64,000 bases of DNA, taken from Eutreptiella sp. 'Long Island Sound 2002'. Lineage: Eukaryota > Euglenozoa > Euglenophyceae > Eutreptiales > Eutreptiaceae. Of the stretch, positions 52,055 through 62,638 are shown piece after piece. The position numbers and the translations under genes were made by a program. The first letter of the stretch is position 1. Each line of letters opens with the position of its first letter. The stretch spans positions 1,858,045-1,922,044 of the forward strand of contig OZ038390.1 in NCBI GenBank assembly GCA_964036045.1, written 5' to 3'. A model generated the notes under the pieces. It was not told where the DNA came from. It saw nothing but the letters and a program-made list of their open reading frames with translations, and did no database searches.

Positions 52055-54070
52055 TTGGCCCGTCACGTTCTTGAAAATGGACTGGCGGCCCTTCAGGTAA
52101 ACCTGGATGAGATCCAGGTGGAATTGTTTGCGAGCCAACAACAGCACATCATGCAGTTGTACTGCTCGAAACAATTGAACAATGCTTTCCGCTTCTTCTG
52201 GAAAGCAATGGGCCTAGCGTATGCTAACCCTCCCTTCTCCCTGCTCGTGAAGGTTCTAACCAAAATCGCTTATGAGGGAGGAAGGGGTGTCATGTGCACC
52301 CCTGACTGGGGCTGCTCTGGTGAACATGCTTACTGGCGCCGTATGCTAGATCGAATGACCGTGGGAAGAGTGCAACTCCCCGACGGCCCCATCTATGTGC
52401 CGGAGGACTCAGACACAGCTATGCAGGCCCCTGAGTGGGCCAGTTTCCTGTCCATCGTCGATGGATCTCTCAATCCTGTACCCCTGTGTGACCTAGACCA
52501 GGTGCTACTGAAAGAGGTCATGGCCAAAAATCGTGGCCTGACCCTTTCTGATCTCAAAAATCGATCTCCTGAGCACCTTTCTGCCACACTTACAGGGTGT
52601 GAGTCTCCCGATGACTATCTGGAACCTGCAGCTGTAAAGGAGGATGCTGACGACCAGCTGTCTGAGATCGCCAGCACTATCCCTCCTGTTGATCCCAGCT
52701 GTGTTGACCTAAGACACAGTGCCTTCCTAGCCCAGCTGTTGCTGGAGGAGGTAGATCTGGAGTCAACTTCTGAGCCTGCTTCCCCTGTTGGGAAGCCAGT
52801 GCTACACATGCAGCCTATGCACACAGGTGAACCCGTGGCCCGGAGTGCTGATGCTCTGGCGCAACCTGCTTCTAATAACATGCCATTGTCTGAGCATGAC
52901 ATTCAGGAACTTCGGCGGCTGTTGTACCTGAAGGCCGAAGGTATTGAGCGCCAAGAGCGGCTACAATACCTGAGACAGACCTGGAAATCCTCCATCTGGT
53001 CTGAGGAGGACGATGATTCCTATACACTGCCTGATCCCGAGATACTGCTAGTGTATTCTCTGCACTATGAACAGCAATGTCCCCCTGAGTGGGACGATGG
53101 TTCTGTGCTTGCCGAAACTGCTGATCGGCAGAAAAAGAAAGAACATGGAAAGAGCAACCTCCATGCTGAGGAGGATTTCCTGCAGAAACTCGAGAGTCTT
53201 AACCTTGACCCCCGACTGAAGAAACTGCTGATAACCTATGAGGAGCTGTTCAGCGCCTGGCCGCCTCCCCTATCTTGTAAAGAACTGGTCCAGATGGACC
53301 TGAAACTGAAACCTGAATTTGAAAAGACGCGAGTGAGGCGTCGTGCCTATCCCGCTCCACAGGAACAGGTTGAAGAAATCGAGCGCCAGATCCAGGAACG
53401 TATTGATGCTGGCCTCGCTGAAGAATATAAGAAGGGGGACTATCCCCATCACTGCAGTCCCTGTTTCCTGGTTGCCAAACCAGAGTCGACTGCGCTACGA
53501 CTGGTTGTTGACTATGGTGAGGTCAACAAGAAAACCCAGAACCACTCAGGGAGTATTCCTAACATGGAAAATACCCTGGAGCGTATTGCCAAATGCAGGT
53601 ACAAGACCAAAATGGACAAACGCTCTGGTTTCTGGCAGGTGGACCTAACCGCCGCAGCTCAGGAGCTGCTGGCTTTTATAACCCCTAAGGGCCGTGTCTT
53701 TAAGTGGAAGGTTATGCCTTTCGGGGTGGCTAATGCCCCAGCGCTCTTCCAGGGGCTAATGAACCAAATTTTGTACATACTGAGGCGCAGGCCTCTAGTA
53801 CAAGAGTTGATTTCTCGGGGTGCAGAAATGGAGGCTCACATCGACGACGTGAGTCTGGGTACTAATACCCAAGAGGACCATGTCATTTTCCTCCATGAAT
53901 TTTTCATTGTTTGTCAAGAAAACCATCTCCGAATCAAACTCGAAAAATGTGAGTTTATGAAAGAGGAGATGGAATATTTGGGTTACGACGTGGAGTATGG
54001 TTGGTGGAAACCAGCCGCGTCTAAGATGCAGTGCAGCAGTCACACGCGCGCACTTCAGATTGTTGCATAG
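52055..54070 (+). CDS. Reverse transcriptase, disrupted at its C-terminal end
   Basis: The first 400 residues are a poorly conserved linker with acidic and Ser-rich parts. The reverse transcriptase begins near residue 415 (LDPRLKKLLITYEELFSAWP) and shows ALRLVVDYGEVNKKTQ (about 478-493), KMDKRSGFWQVDL with the first catalytic Asp, VMPFGVANAPALFQGLM, and HIDDVSLG in place of the usual YxDD. True element coding stops at 54031 (ASKMQ). The last residues of this frame belong to the inserted LTR. The domain resumes at 56302. Confidence 0.88.
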   Translation: MARHVLENGLAALQVNLDEIQVELFASQQQHIMQLYCSKQLNNAFRFFWKAMGLAYANPPFSLLVKVLTKIAYEGGRGVMCTPDWGCSGEHAYWRRMLDRMTVGRVQLPDGPIYVPEDSDTAMQAPEWASFLSIVDGSLNPVPLCDLDQVLLKEVMAKNRGLTLSDLKNRSPEHLSATLTGCESPDDYLEPAAVKEDADDQLSEIASTIPPVDPSCVDLRHSAFLAQLLLEEVDLESTSEPASPVGKPVLHMQPMHTGEPVARSADALAQPASNNMPLSEHDIQELRRLLYLKAEGIERQERLQYLRQTWKSSIWSEEDDDSYTLPDPEILLVYSLHYEQQCPPEWDDGSVLAETADRQKKKEHGKSNLHAEEDFLQKLESLNLDPRLKKLLITYEELFSAWPPPLSCKELVQMDLKLKPEFEKTRVRRRAYPAPQEQVEEIERQIQERIDAGLAEEYKKGDYPHHCSPCFLVAKPESTALRLVVDYGEVNKKTQNHSGSIPNMENTLERIAKCRYKTKMDKRSGFWQVDLTAAAQELLAFITPKGRVFKWKVMPFGVANAPALFQGLMNQILYILRRRPLVQELISRGAEMEAHIDDVSLGTNTQEDHVIFLHEFFIVCQENHLRIKLEKCEFMKEEMEYLGYDVEYGWWKPAASKMQCSSHTRALQIVA

Positions 54071-54255
54071 TGCTGCGCATTACATAATGCAAATAAATCA
54101 AAGACGCTCAGATTGTGTGTGTTTGTATGTTACAATTATCGAGATATCATGATTGTTTTATTATCATGTTATGCAGGGACTATGAAAGGTCTTAGGACAA
54201 AATCAGAACTGCGTCCCTGATTTGAAGGATTGGTGTTGTGCTCTGGCCTGCTACA
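54032..54255 (+). repeat. Left LTR of the nested element
   Basis: 224 bp, begins TGCAGCAGTCACAC and ends GGCCTGCTACA. Confidence 0.95.
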
Positions 54256-54289
54256 ATTTTGTCCTCACTGGGAAAACTTTCGGACATCG

Positions 54290-54588
54290 TTGAGATTGAG
54301 GTTGCGAAGAATTGTGGCCGCTGTGGAGAAGTTTAAAGCAGCAGAGCAGGACGCAGACATCTGCATTTACGTCCGAAGTTCGGGGACAGATTTTTTCCCC
54401 CTTTCACCGAGTATATGCACAGGGCAGTGCTACAACCCGCCGAAGAGGACAAGTTGAGGAACGTTCTGCGCAGCCTGAGCACTGAGGACAGTTGGGGTGC
54501 CTCCGACTTTGGGTGGACCAAAAAACCAGTATGCCGTATCGTGAGTCTGGGCGTCGGGCACTTGGCGTGCGAGTGCTACAGGTACTGA
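54290..54588 (+). pseudogene. Captured gene fragment in the nested element, possibly SRR1-like
   Basis: A protein-like stretch runs through two frames: IVAAVEKFKAAEQDADICIY (frame of 54230), then FFPPFTEYMHRAVLQPAEED to KPVCRIVSLGVGHLACECYR (54379-54588). The last block resembles the glycine motif of SRR1-domain proteins. A GT donor-like junction (CTACAG|GTACTG) follows. The resemblance is weak and judged by eye, so the family name is tentative. That the interior carries non-retroviral coding-like sequence is better supported. Confidence 0.25.
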
Positions 54589-56077
54589 GGCAGAATGGCA
54601 GCGCCACAGCGAGTCACGCTGAAGAGAGTCTGCCAAGGATATGCGGCGATGAGGCCGCCACAGCAAGCAGTGAAGATGTAGCGCAAGCACGCTCGTGAGA
54701 AGGCGCAAAGACAGGAGTCCAATGACAATGAAGGAGTTTGCAAAAGGGAGCCATCGTTCGGGGGCGCGCCGGCGAGGGAGTACGACGTTAGAGTGCTGGA
54801 GGACGACTCCATCGAAGCAGCGCAAAACAAAGAACAACGCGCGACAGGTTTGCGTATTCGAGGTCGCAGAAGAAAGACGACGGCGCACACGAGAGAAGTC
54901 AGTAAGGAGCAAACCTAAAGGGTGACTGTGTCTGTCTTTGCGTGTGTGTGCACGCATGCTGAATAGCTGTCTTTGTTACTTTTGTCTGGGGTTTTTCTTT
55001 TCTCTCAAGTGCTGTATATTGAGTGAGATGCAGCTCAAAAATGAGCTGAAAGTCAAAATGACTTTTGCGTTGAGGACCAGTTTTGGTCCGAAAAGCACAG
55101 TTTTGTGCTGAATAGGTTGCACGAACATGTACCTTTGCCTTTGTTTCGGAAAGCTCTGTTGTATGTTTGATTTTTGATTTCACTGGTTTGTTGCTATGGC
55201 TGTTGTTGCCATTTTCGTGTTGAGTTGGTGGCTTTTGTGTTGGGTTTCTGCCGTATGGCAGATGGAGGTTTGAAGACTGGCAGGCAGCACAGCCTATGTT
55301 TCTTACCTGTGCTCTGCCAAACGTTGAAGCCTGTCAATAGGACAGTGCTGTTTTGGTAAGGGTAAGAGGCCTGCAGCCATGGTGTGGCTTAGCAGGAGAT
55401 TGGTATTTGCAGGTACTTCTATTGTTTCTGCCTACGCCCGTCCACCCACACCCGCACTAGGAAAGTGTTGAAGGGTGTTGGAGGGTTTGGACACCTGGGC
55501 AGGGGCCCAGTTGGGTGTGTTGTGTGGGGTGCACAACACGTGGACTGGGGACATTTGTTTTTGTAACCGCCCCACTGCAGGAGGTCTGTAGCCTTGTTCA
55601 GATAAAAGGGTAGGCCACCCAAAGAATGGGCAGGGCCCTACTAACGGCCAAAACAACTGTTGCCCCCCCCTTCGCGATGTCTAACCTGCCCAATGCACCA
55701 TTGTTTCTGCTCTTATGTCACAGGTCAAATCAGTTGAAATTAGTGGAAAATACAAGACGTCTGCCCCACAAGGCTGCAGCACCTTAGCTTAAGGGTTTAG
55801 AACCCAATGGGCAGTGGTTTCAACAAACATCATTGCCTTGGTTGTGCTGCTTGTTTGCCTGTGGTTGCGGCTGAGATGCGAAAATTCTGGAATTTTTTTT
55901 TGATGAGAGAAACAGCAAATTTTGACAGGGGTGCAGCATGTTTTGACCTGAGGCAAGACAATATCAGTTTTGTTTTGGTTATCAAAGCTTTTGGGTGTGA
56001 CTGCCATTCTTTTATATAACAAACAAACTGTGGCTCAGCCCAATGGTACAAGGGTATCAGTGAGCTTGGGAGGGGAG

Positions 56078-56301
56078 TGCAGCAGTCACACGCGCGCACT
56101 TCAGATTGTTGCATAGTGCTGCGCATTACATAATGTAAATAAATGAAAGACGCTCAGATTGTGTGTGTTTGTATGTTACAATTATCGAGATATCATGATT
56201 GTTTTATTATCATGTTATGCAGGGACTATGAAAGGTCTTAGGACAAAATCAGAACTGCGTCCCTGATTTGAAGGATTGGTGTTGTGCTCTGGCCTGCTAC
56301 A
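56078..56301 (+). repeat. Right LTR of the nested element
   Basis: 224 bp, preceded by GGGAGGGGAG (56068-56077) and followed by the duplicated TGCAG. Confidence 0.95.
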
Positions 56302-57581
56302 TGCAGCCCCTACAGGACATGCAGTTTTGTGATGACCCTAAGAAGGGTCTACACGACGTGAGGAGTTTTGTGGGCGCCTGTAATTTCTATCGGCGTCACA
56401 TCCACAATTTTACCTACTCCTCTGCCCCCCCCACTGACCTAATCAAGAAAGCTGCTCCCTGGAGGTGGACCGCCAGAGAGGAAGAGTGTTTCCAGGAGTT
56501 GAAGAAGAAGATTGCCTCCTCCAACTGCCTGGGAGTACCCCGCCCTAAGGGCGAGATAGTCCTGATCACTGATGCCAGTGATGTAGGGGGGGGTGGTACG
56601 ATCTACCAATTGCAGGAGCTTAACCCCGCTGAACTAACCCACTGCCATTATCGTACTAGTGGACTGAACCGTGATGGTTCGTTGAAACATGACTATCCTA
56701 CCAGTGAGTGGCGACTGGTGCCACTGGGACACTGGAATTGGAAATGGAACCAAGCGCGTTCCAATTACAGCACCTATGACCAGGAACTCCTGGCCGGTAT
56801 GTTGGTGCCTTCGTCACAATCCCGACTCCTGGGATCTAACCCTATTGTCTGGCTGTGTGACCAGGAGCCTGTGAAGTCTTTTCAGAAGGGCCCACCACAA
56901 GAGAAAGCTAAGCTAAAGCGGTGGTGGACTTACCTGAGCCAGTTCAGGCTGACAGTGCATCATATCCCCGGAATAAAGAATGAACTGTCTGACTATATAT
57001 CGCGCAACAACTTCGATGCGCTTATAGGTGAGAGCTCTGAGGCGCTTGCCAGGAAGGCTTTCCAGCGTATGGATGTCCAGCTTGACCTGTCCATGCGCAC
57101 TGCTGGAATCCTGAAGGGTTGGAGTCTAACCGACTATCAGTCAGAGTACAAAGAAACTCTCCAAACCCTCAGCACTGGTCTCGAACCGCGTGTCATTGAC
57201 GGGCACCAGTGGTATAAAGACAATCAGTACCTCTTCTACGAGGACCGAATTTTGGTGCCTGAGGCACGACTGAATGGGTGCCTACAGTGGTCCCATCTCA
57301 GTTCTGGTCACACTGGCGCTAATCGCTCAGTGGACTTCTTCCGTGAGTGTTTCTACTCTAGTCTAACCCTGACTGAACTGAGGTCGCGTATGCAGACCAT
57401 TGTGGATGCTTGTGGCTGTCATGCCAGCAAGCAGAGCGACAGTAGGGATAGGGGACTGATTTCCAGCTTACCCATACCCTATTGTGCTAACTCTCTTCTC
57501 TACGTGGATTTCATCCACGGCCTACCACGCTTCGGCGGCTATGATAGTTGCCTAGTGGTCACCTGTGTTCCCTTGCAATAA
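56302..57581 (+). CDS. End of RT, RNase H and integrase N-terminus of the plus-strand element
   Basis: After the nested element the frame resumes with the thumb region (SFVGACNFYRRHIHNFTYSS). It continues to RNase H (VLITDASDVGGGGTIYQ, TYDQELLAGM, WLCDQEPVKS, LTVHHIPGIKNELSDYISR) and an integrase zinc region (HLSSGHTG...CGCHASK; the last pair is C-X-C rather than C-X2-C). The first integrase Asp is in YVDFIHGL near the end. The frame stops at UAA 57579-57581, where comparison with typical integrases suggests loss of about eight residues between VVTC and FPCNKKIT, with a shift of frame. Confidence 0.88.
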
Positions 57582-58656
57582 GAAAATCACAGATGAGCAG
57601 ACTGTGAAACTGTTGGTCGAACAATGGTTCGAACCCTATGGGGCACCTAAGCAGGTGCACTCTGATGAGGATGTACTCATCCGCAGTGACACTTTGTGGT
57701 ACAAACGAGTTCTAAATGCCCTCAACTTGGAGGTAACCACAGGTGTGCCCTATACCCACACGTCTAACCCTCTCTGTGAGAGACAGAACCGTGTGGTGGA
57801 GCAAAACTTAAGAATCCTGATGAAACAGGAGTGTACTAAGGACTGGGTACGCCTAGTGCCCTGGGCAGTGCTGACCATGAACTCACAGCGGAGCTCTTCT
57901 ACGGGTTTCACCCCCCACGAACTGTTCCACGGAGGACGACCTGCTTGGTTCTTCAAAACCCCCTTTCCTGAGGACTTCAAGAGCCCTGTGGGAGATTGGC
58001 TGGAACACAAGCAGTGTCTGGCTAACCAGGCTGGGACTACCCTGAGACACATTCGTGACCGTGAACGGAGCCGATGGAATCTCCTACGGCGACCTGCCAG
58101 CTTCAAGGTTGGTGACCTTGTTTTGGTTCACCATTCTGGCCTACCCTCGTGGCCACGTAACTGCCTACAGGACCCTTATTTTGGACCCTATCGTATAATC
58201 AGGATTGATGGATCCAGGATCCATGTCAGGTGCAGTCCACGTCTAGGTGGTGAACTGCTGTGTGCACCTAAACAGTTGAGGCACTATCACTCCCCTGACA
58301 ATTTGTCTTGCGATGAGTGGCGCCTCAGCGACAGTGAGGTCGAGCGTATAGACCTAGAGAACGCTGGCAGTCCAGAGGAGGCAGACGAACTTGAAGAGAT
58401 GACTGCCGATGAGATGGCAATCGATGGTTACTACGTGGTTGCAGGTATTGCTCGCCACGAGTATAAACAGGGCTGGAAATTCCTAACCCTGTGGGATGGC
58501 TATGGGTTATCTGAGGCGACCTGGGAACCTATGTCAGCCTTCATACAACCAGATGGGAGTATCAACCCCATCTTCCGCACCTACCTCGTTGAGAACAACG
58601 AGGGGCAGCTCCTAACCCATGCTGAGACTATGTCCCAGCGTAAAAAGCGAAACTAA
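57565..58656 (+). CDS. Integrase core and chromodomain-like C-terminus of the plus-strand element
   Basis: Starts within the frameshift zone at FPCNKKITDEQTVKLLVEQW. The second catalytic Asp is in VHSDEDV and the Glu in NPLCERQNRVVEQNLRIL. A DLVLVHHSGLPSWPRN linker and RCSPRLGGELLC follow, then a chromodomain-like segment YYVVAGIARHEYKQGWKFLTLWDGY with SEATWEPMSAF (about 290-325). The end, NEGQLLTHAETMSQRKKRN, matches the paralogous element at 63483. Confidence 0.88.
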   Translation: MFPCNKKITDEQTVKLLVEQWFEPYGAPKQVHSDEDVLIRSDTLWYKRVLNALNLEVTTGVPYTHTSNPLCERQNRVVEQNLRILMKQECTKDWVRLVPWAVLTMNSQRSSSTGFTPHELFHGGRPAWFFKTPFPEDFKSPVGDWLEHKQCLANQAGTTLRHIRDRERSRWNLLRRPASFKVGDLVLVHHSGLPSWPRNCLQDPYFGPYRIIRIDGSRIHVRCSPRLGGELLCAPKQLRHYHSPDNLSCDEWRLSDSEVERIDLENAGSPEEADELEEMTADEMAIDGYYVVAGIARHEYKQGWKFLTLWDGYGLSEATWEPMSAFIQPDGSINPIFRTYLVENNEGQLLTHAETMSQRKKRN

Positions 58657-59034
58657 TTTCCCCGTGTCAGTCTACTGACAGTTGCAATGAGCACTCTTCT
58701 GCAGACGTGCCTGTGTATGGGTGTAAGAGCAGTTGTCACAGTTGCCCCGCATTGCATCGCAGGACAGGACCGTTAGCCCCCTGTGACAACCACTCCCTGG
58801 CCGAAGGCCATTGGTTTTTCACAGACTACTGCTTACTGAGCACTGCACTGCCCCTGTCTGTGCCCTGCAGACCCATGCCTATGGTTTCTAGCGTGGGCCG
58901 GGTGGCCGCTTATCAGGATTGCAGCCACCCAGCGAGTGTATGCCTTGTTGACCATGTGTTGCATGGGGACTGCCCTGATGTAATGACCTTGGGCAGCCAA
59001 CGGAGAACGGTGGCTTACTACACCAGGGGGGAAT
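58657..59034 (+). other. 3' untranslated region of the plus-strand element
   Basis: No gene is seen. It ends ACCAGGGGGGAA, a possible polypurine tract, followed by TGACAAGC, a possible LTR start at 59035. Confidence 0.45.
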
Positions 59035-60150
59035 GACAAGCAAGGTGTTATGAGGCAAGGTGTGTCTTCCCTCCTTGGGAACAAGCGAGCCCACAGTTAG
59101 GATCCCTGAGTGGTCCAGACCCATGGGGTTCTACCCTTCCTTACAGGGTTTACCATACCCCTATGTGTGCTACGTATGTCTGTGTTTCTCTCGCTCCTCT
59201 CCCCGGCGTGGCTCCCCAGACCGGGCTTCGCTGACGTCGGACCGAAGGTCCTAATCAGGTACTATTACCACTCCTATGGCGCCCAATTTCTGTGCTGACG
59301 CCTATCCTTGGGGGAAGACGGCAAAAGCCCTACCTACTAGAGGAGAGGGGTGGCCAAGTGTGCTAAGGGCATACAAAACGCCCATTTTTGCTAAGGGCCA
59401 AAAGCTAACGCACTCCCCTGCCCACGAGGGAAAAGCACGCGGGACAGGAGACACCACTACACTACACTCACTAACGCCAGCACCGCCCTTCGAAGGCAGG
59501 GTGAGCACTCATCGTCTGCCCTCAACTCCTGCCAGGCCTGCTGACCCTAACCCCTACACACGCTACTTGGTGTTGCTGTCAATGAAGTCTCGGGTCCTAA
59601 TGACCCTCGTGTGAAGAAGACAAGAGAACACAGCGCTGCTAAGCAACTGTGGCCTAACAGGGACGTCCCAACATGTTTCCCTGCTAGGGCTTGGAGGGAA
59701 GGGGTGCTCTTGTTGCGTGCACAGCGCGGATGTCGATGGAGTCGAACTGCCCACGCCACTCCTGGCTGAGGCGCAGTCAATTGATTGTGTGATCAGCGCC
59801 CCTGTTTAGCTGGGGCAGAAAAATGGGACAGCCGCCGAAGGCAGCTGCTGCGTGCACCAATCACCCTGAACCTCTCCCACCTGTACAACAGAGGCCAATG
59901 GACTGGGTTCAAGACTGAGGAACCAAGACACACTCCACGTATTATACGCTTCTTAGTGTGCCCTATAATACACTCTTCCTGAACCCAGTTGCAAGCAAGC
60001 AAGCTTAAAGACTTCGCCCGTTCCCTTATGGAACGTAGGGCGAAGCCCTGGGTAACCTGGCAAGGGTTCATACCGCGAGCACAGCACGTGGCCTACTGTC
60101 AAATCCCTTTAATGCATCGTGTGCACGCATGCAGGGAAGGGAGGCGCAAT
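59035..60150 (+). repeat. Probable 3' LTR of the plus-strand element, inverted copy at 62560-63474
   Basis: From 59134 to about 60145 the sequence matches the reverse complement of 62560-63474 with many substitutions and indels. Shared words include GGCGCCCAATTTCTGTGCTG and CACGTATTATACGCTTCT. The placement after pol in both elements makes this the LTR or 3' terminal region. Exact ends are uncertain because no 5' copy is in the window. Confidence 0.65.
60012..60045 (+). other. RNA hairpin in the LTR-like region, with covariation
   Basis: Arms CTTCGCCC/GGGCGAAG and GTTCC/GGAAC pair perfectly (13 bp) around the loop CTTAT, with a GTA bulge on the 3' side. The corresponding place in the opposite-strand element folds the same way with different arm bases. 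Confidence 0.6.
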
Positions 60151-60948
60151 CATGACCACACTGACTCAACCAGGAGGTGAGCTCCTCCTGGGCTTACCTA
60201 CCTTACTCACCATGCATGGTATGAATGCCGAAGTGAAGCGAACACAAAACATCCCTATTGCGAGTTATAAACAAGCCTAAGCGTTTTAAGCAACCCTACT
60301 TTAACGCTACGGCCACACACGAGCAAACACTTTCTTTTCTTACCTGTGAAGAGAGAACAAGGATGAATCGGGGTACAGGGAAAGCGTCACAGCGTGTGAA
60401 TGCCTCAATTAGGCACATGCATCGCGAGCACAGCGCATATTCTAACCCTACGTGCGCGCTGCGCGCTCCATTCGCATCGCATACCTTTCATTCCTGTTCT
60501 GACCTGTGCAGAGAAAGTTTTACAGTGATTTCAACACTGTGTTTGTGCCTCTCCTGCTGCTTGCTGCTGGTGTAGGGTTTCCTCCTGCTTGTTTTTGATG
60601 AGTAAAATGTTTTATTTGCTGAAATACAACCAATCCAGGATAGCCCAAGCCAGAGATAGGCAAGTAGAAGAGAATCAGGATCAAAGCATGAAGGGCTGCA
60701 GTTTAAACAATGAAAGATGTTAGAATATTCACAGAAACTGCAACTCTGGGCAAATCAGATTGCATATTCACAAAGGTAGCTGAAATGTTTTGGAAAAAGA
60801 GTTGGAAGACTGCCCCATGGTCACTCAATCTCCATAGTGCCATCTCAGGAGATGTGCACTCTTTGTTTTGGGTCCCATATGTGCTGAGGTGGCAGGGCAT
60901 GTGGCGCTGAGGTCACTGCCATGTCACATGGGATCTTCCTAATTAGCT
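60151..60948. other. Interval without a recognised gene; possible SINE body
   Basis: The part from about 60700 to 60948 lies downstream, in minus-strand sense, of the tRNA-like block and may be the body of the same SINE. No gene is seen. Confidence 0.35.
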
Positions 60949-61028
60949 AGGCTGACCGGGAATGGAACCCAGGACCTCTCAAAAAGAGGTGCCCAGCCCC
61001 CTAGGGTGCATACCACTAGGACAGCTAA
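60949..61028 (-). repeat. tRNA-like sequence, probable SINE head
   Basis: On the minus strand it has an A-box-like TAGCTGTCCTAGTGG, a hairpin CCTCT-TTTTGAG-AGAGG and a T-arm CTGGG-TTCCATT-CCCGG containing a B-box-like GGTTCCATTCC. The extra hairpin between D-like and T arms resembles a long variable arm or a displaced anticodon arm. The acceptor stem does not close, so this is not a functional tRNA gene. RNA polymerase III boxes in such a setting are usual for tRNA-derived SINEs. Confidence 0.55.
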
Positions 61029-62559
61029 GAATTCATGAGAAAACATAGATAAATCGATAGGCTCTGCCCTGGATATGTCAGTTCTCAGTCGACTCAGGAA
61101 AAGATGAATAGCCTCACAATGATAGGGGATTAAGGGGTCCATTCCATATCCTGATTTAGTGTTTGGTTCCATAGGTCAAAAAGTGTTATCACCACTTTTG
61201 GTTGGGCCAATACTAAGATAGCAACGCCTGTGTGCTTGGTGCATCTCTAATACAACTAGAGTATGCCTCAAAGCATTGGAAAAGCACTTTTTCTTACTCC
61301 CCCCTTGTGCTGTGGTGGCCACCACTTTCGCACGTTCAGGAAAAAGGGATTTTTTCTTGGCCTTTCCTTGGTTTCCGGAACTACTTTAAAATACCTATTG
61401 CTTCCCTCACACAGAAAAATGGGCGCTCACCATGGCTGGCGCCTTTTTTGCTGCTGTGTTCGTGACATTTCCTACAGAAAGCTCAGCGCTCATGGCGCTG
61501 CCGGGGTTCCCGTGGCTTGGTTGGGTTAGCTTGGGAGCATGCCAAAAACATATGCATGTGCATCCCTCCCTCCAAGACGCAGCGCGACACTAACCCAGCG
61601 CCAGACTCTGTATGGACATCCGCTCTGGTTGTGAAAACCTGCTGGTGACCTGGTGTCCTGATCTTAGGGCGAAGGGAGTCGTTAGGAAATTAAATTGCCC
61701 CTTGGTGGGGTCTTGGGTTCTGCTCAGTCTCCTGGCTGCTGCTTTTCGGCCCAGAAAGCAGCCTACTCAGCGACGCTTTCGCGAGGATATCTGCAGAGGC
61801 AGGAATGGGAGAATTATGGACGAATCCACGCAAGCGCAAAGCGACAACACCTAAATCCGTCAAATGACGGCCTAGAATTTTTCTAAGACAACACACCTGA
61901 GCAGAATCCAATTGTGCATCAGAAGCACATTTTTATAAAAATTGTAGTCATCTCTCAATTTTTTAAATCAAGAAATTCCTACGCATAAAAAGGCGGCGCG
62001 CAGGAGCGGCTCCTAGCGAAGCGCTGGAAAATACAGAAAAAATGAGATTATAAACGTATGTCTCACGTAGACTGGAAAATGACGAGACACACATTAATAA
62101 ATAAACATACAGATTCCACCCACACTGACAGTAAGAATCAAATATCCAAGAATTCCAAAAATCAACGAAAAGACTTCAATGAATCAGGTATTAACCACAG
62201 GTGTGCTCGTCTCGTATGCAGCATGCACATTGCTCGTCTCGTGTCTCCGTGAACGAGTCTTGTAGCAGCGCTAACAAACGATAGAGGGCTAGATTAGAAA
62301 GATTGCAGATGATTAGAGGTCAGATCAGGGTGATCAGACATACACACAAGTGCATAGCGATGTTTTTCGCTTGCGCCTCGTTTCACGTTCCCACTTGCTC
62401 TCTCTCTCCAGCGGTAGGTAAGGTAGGTAAGCCCAGGTGGGGCCACCCCCTGGTGGAGTTCGTGATCGTGGGTTAGATTTGTAGGAGAAACAGTGATTGG
62501 AACAGGTTGTTTGCAAACTCGTGCATGCTCGTGCATTCACACACGCATTAAAGGGTAGG
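61029..62559. other. Interval without a recognised gene
   Basis: Open frames near 61230-61530 and 61612-61886 overlap each other and lack domain character. The rest is AT-richer intergenic sequence. Confidence 0.45.
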
Positions 62560-62604
62560 CCACGCGAAATGCGCACGGTAAACCGTGTCTAGGTTATCCA
62601 GGGG

Positions 62605-62638
62605 CTCCTCGGTACGTTCTTTAAGAGAACCTGAGGAG
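62605..62638 (-). other. Counterpart RNA hairpin in the minus-strand element
   Basis: In element sense the arms CTCCTC/GAGGAG and GTTCT/AGAAC enclose the loop CTTAA, with a GTA bulge. The place, loop and bulge match 60012-60045 while the outer arm bases differ on both sides. Confidence 0.6.

Larger units (their letters stand above)
54032..56301 (+). mobile_element. Nested 2.3-kb LTR element with 224-bp LTRs
   Basis: LTRs at 54032-54255 and 56078-56301 have equal length, TG...CA ends and two visible differences. TGCAG target duplications lie at 54027-54031 and 56302-56306. The 1.8-kb interior encodes no retroviral protein, so the element is non-autonomous (TRIM-like in LTR size). GGGAGGGGAG just before the right LTR is a plausible polypurine tract. 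Removing 2,275 bp rejoins the host reverse transcriptase in frame. Confidence 0.95.
49365..60150 (+). mobile_element. Decayed Ty3/gypsy element, plus strand
   Basis: Gag, protease, reverse transcriptase, RNase H, integrase and a C-terminal chromodomain-like region follow in order. Three single in-frame stops (UGA 51149, UAG 51599, UGA 51989) split gag through pol. A nested element splits the reverse transcriptase at 54031, and a frameshift breaks the integrase near 57565. Once the nested element is removed the reverse transcriptase frame rejoins. The 3' end is shared with the minus-strand element at 62560-64000. The extent given is approximate at both ends. Confidence 0.85.

Noticed and set aside
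56020-56060. tRNA-like A box (TGGCTCAGCCCAATGG) inside the nested element
   Set aside because: No B box at the right distance and no foldable anticodon arm.
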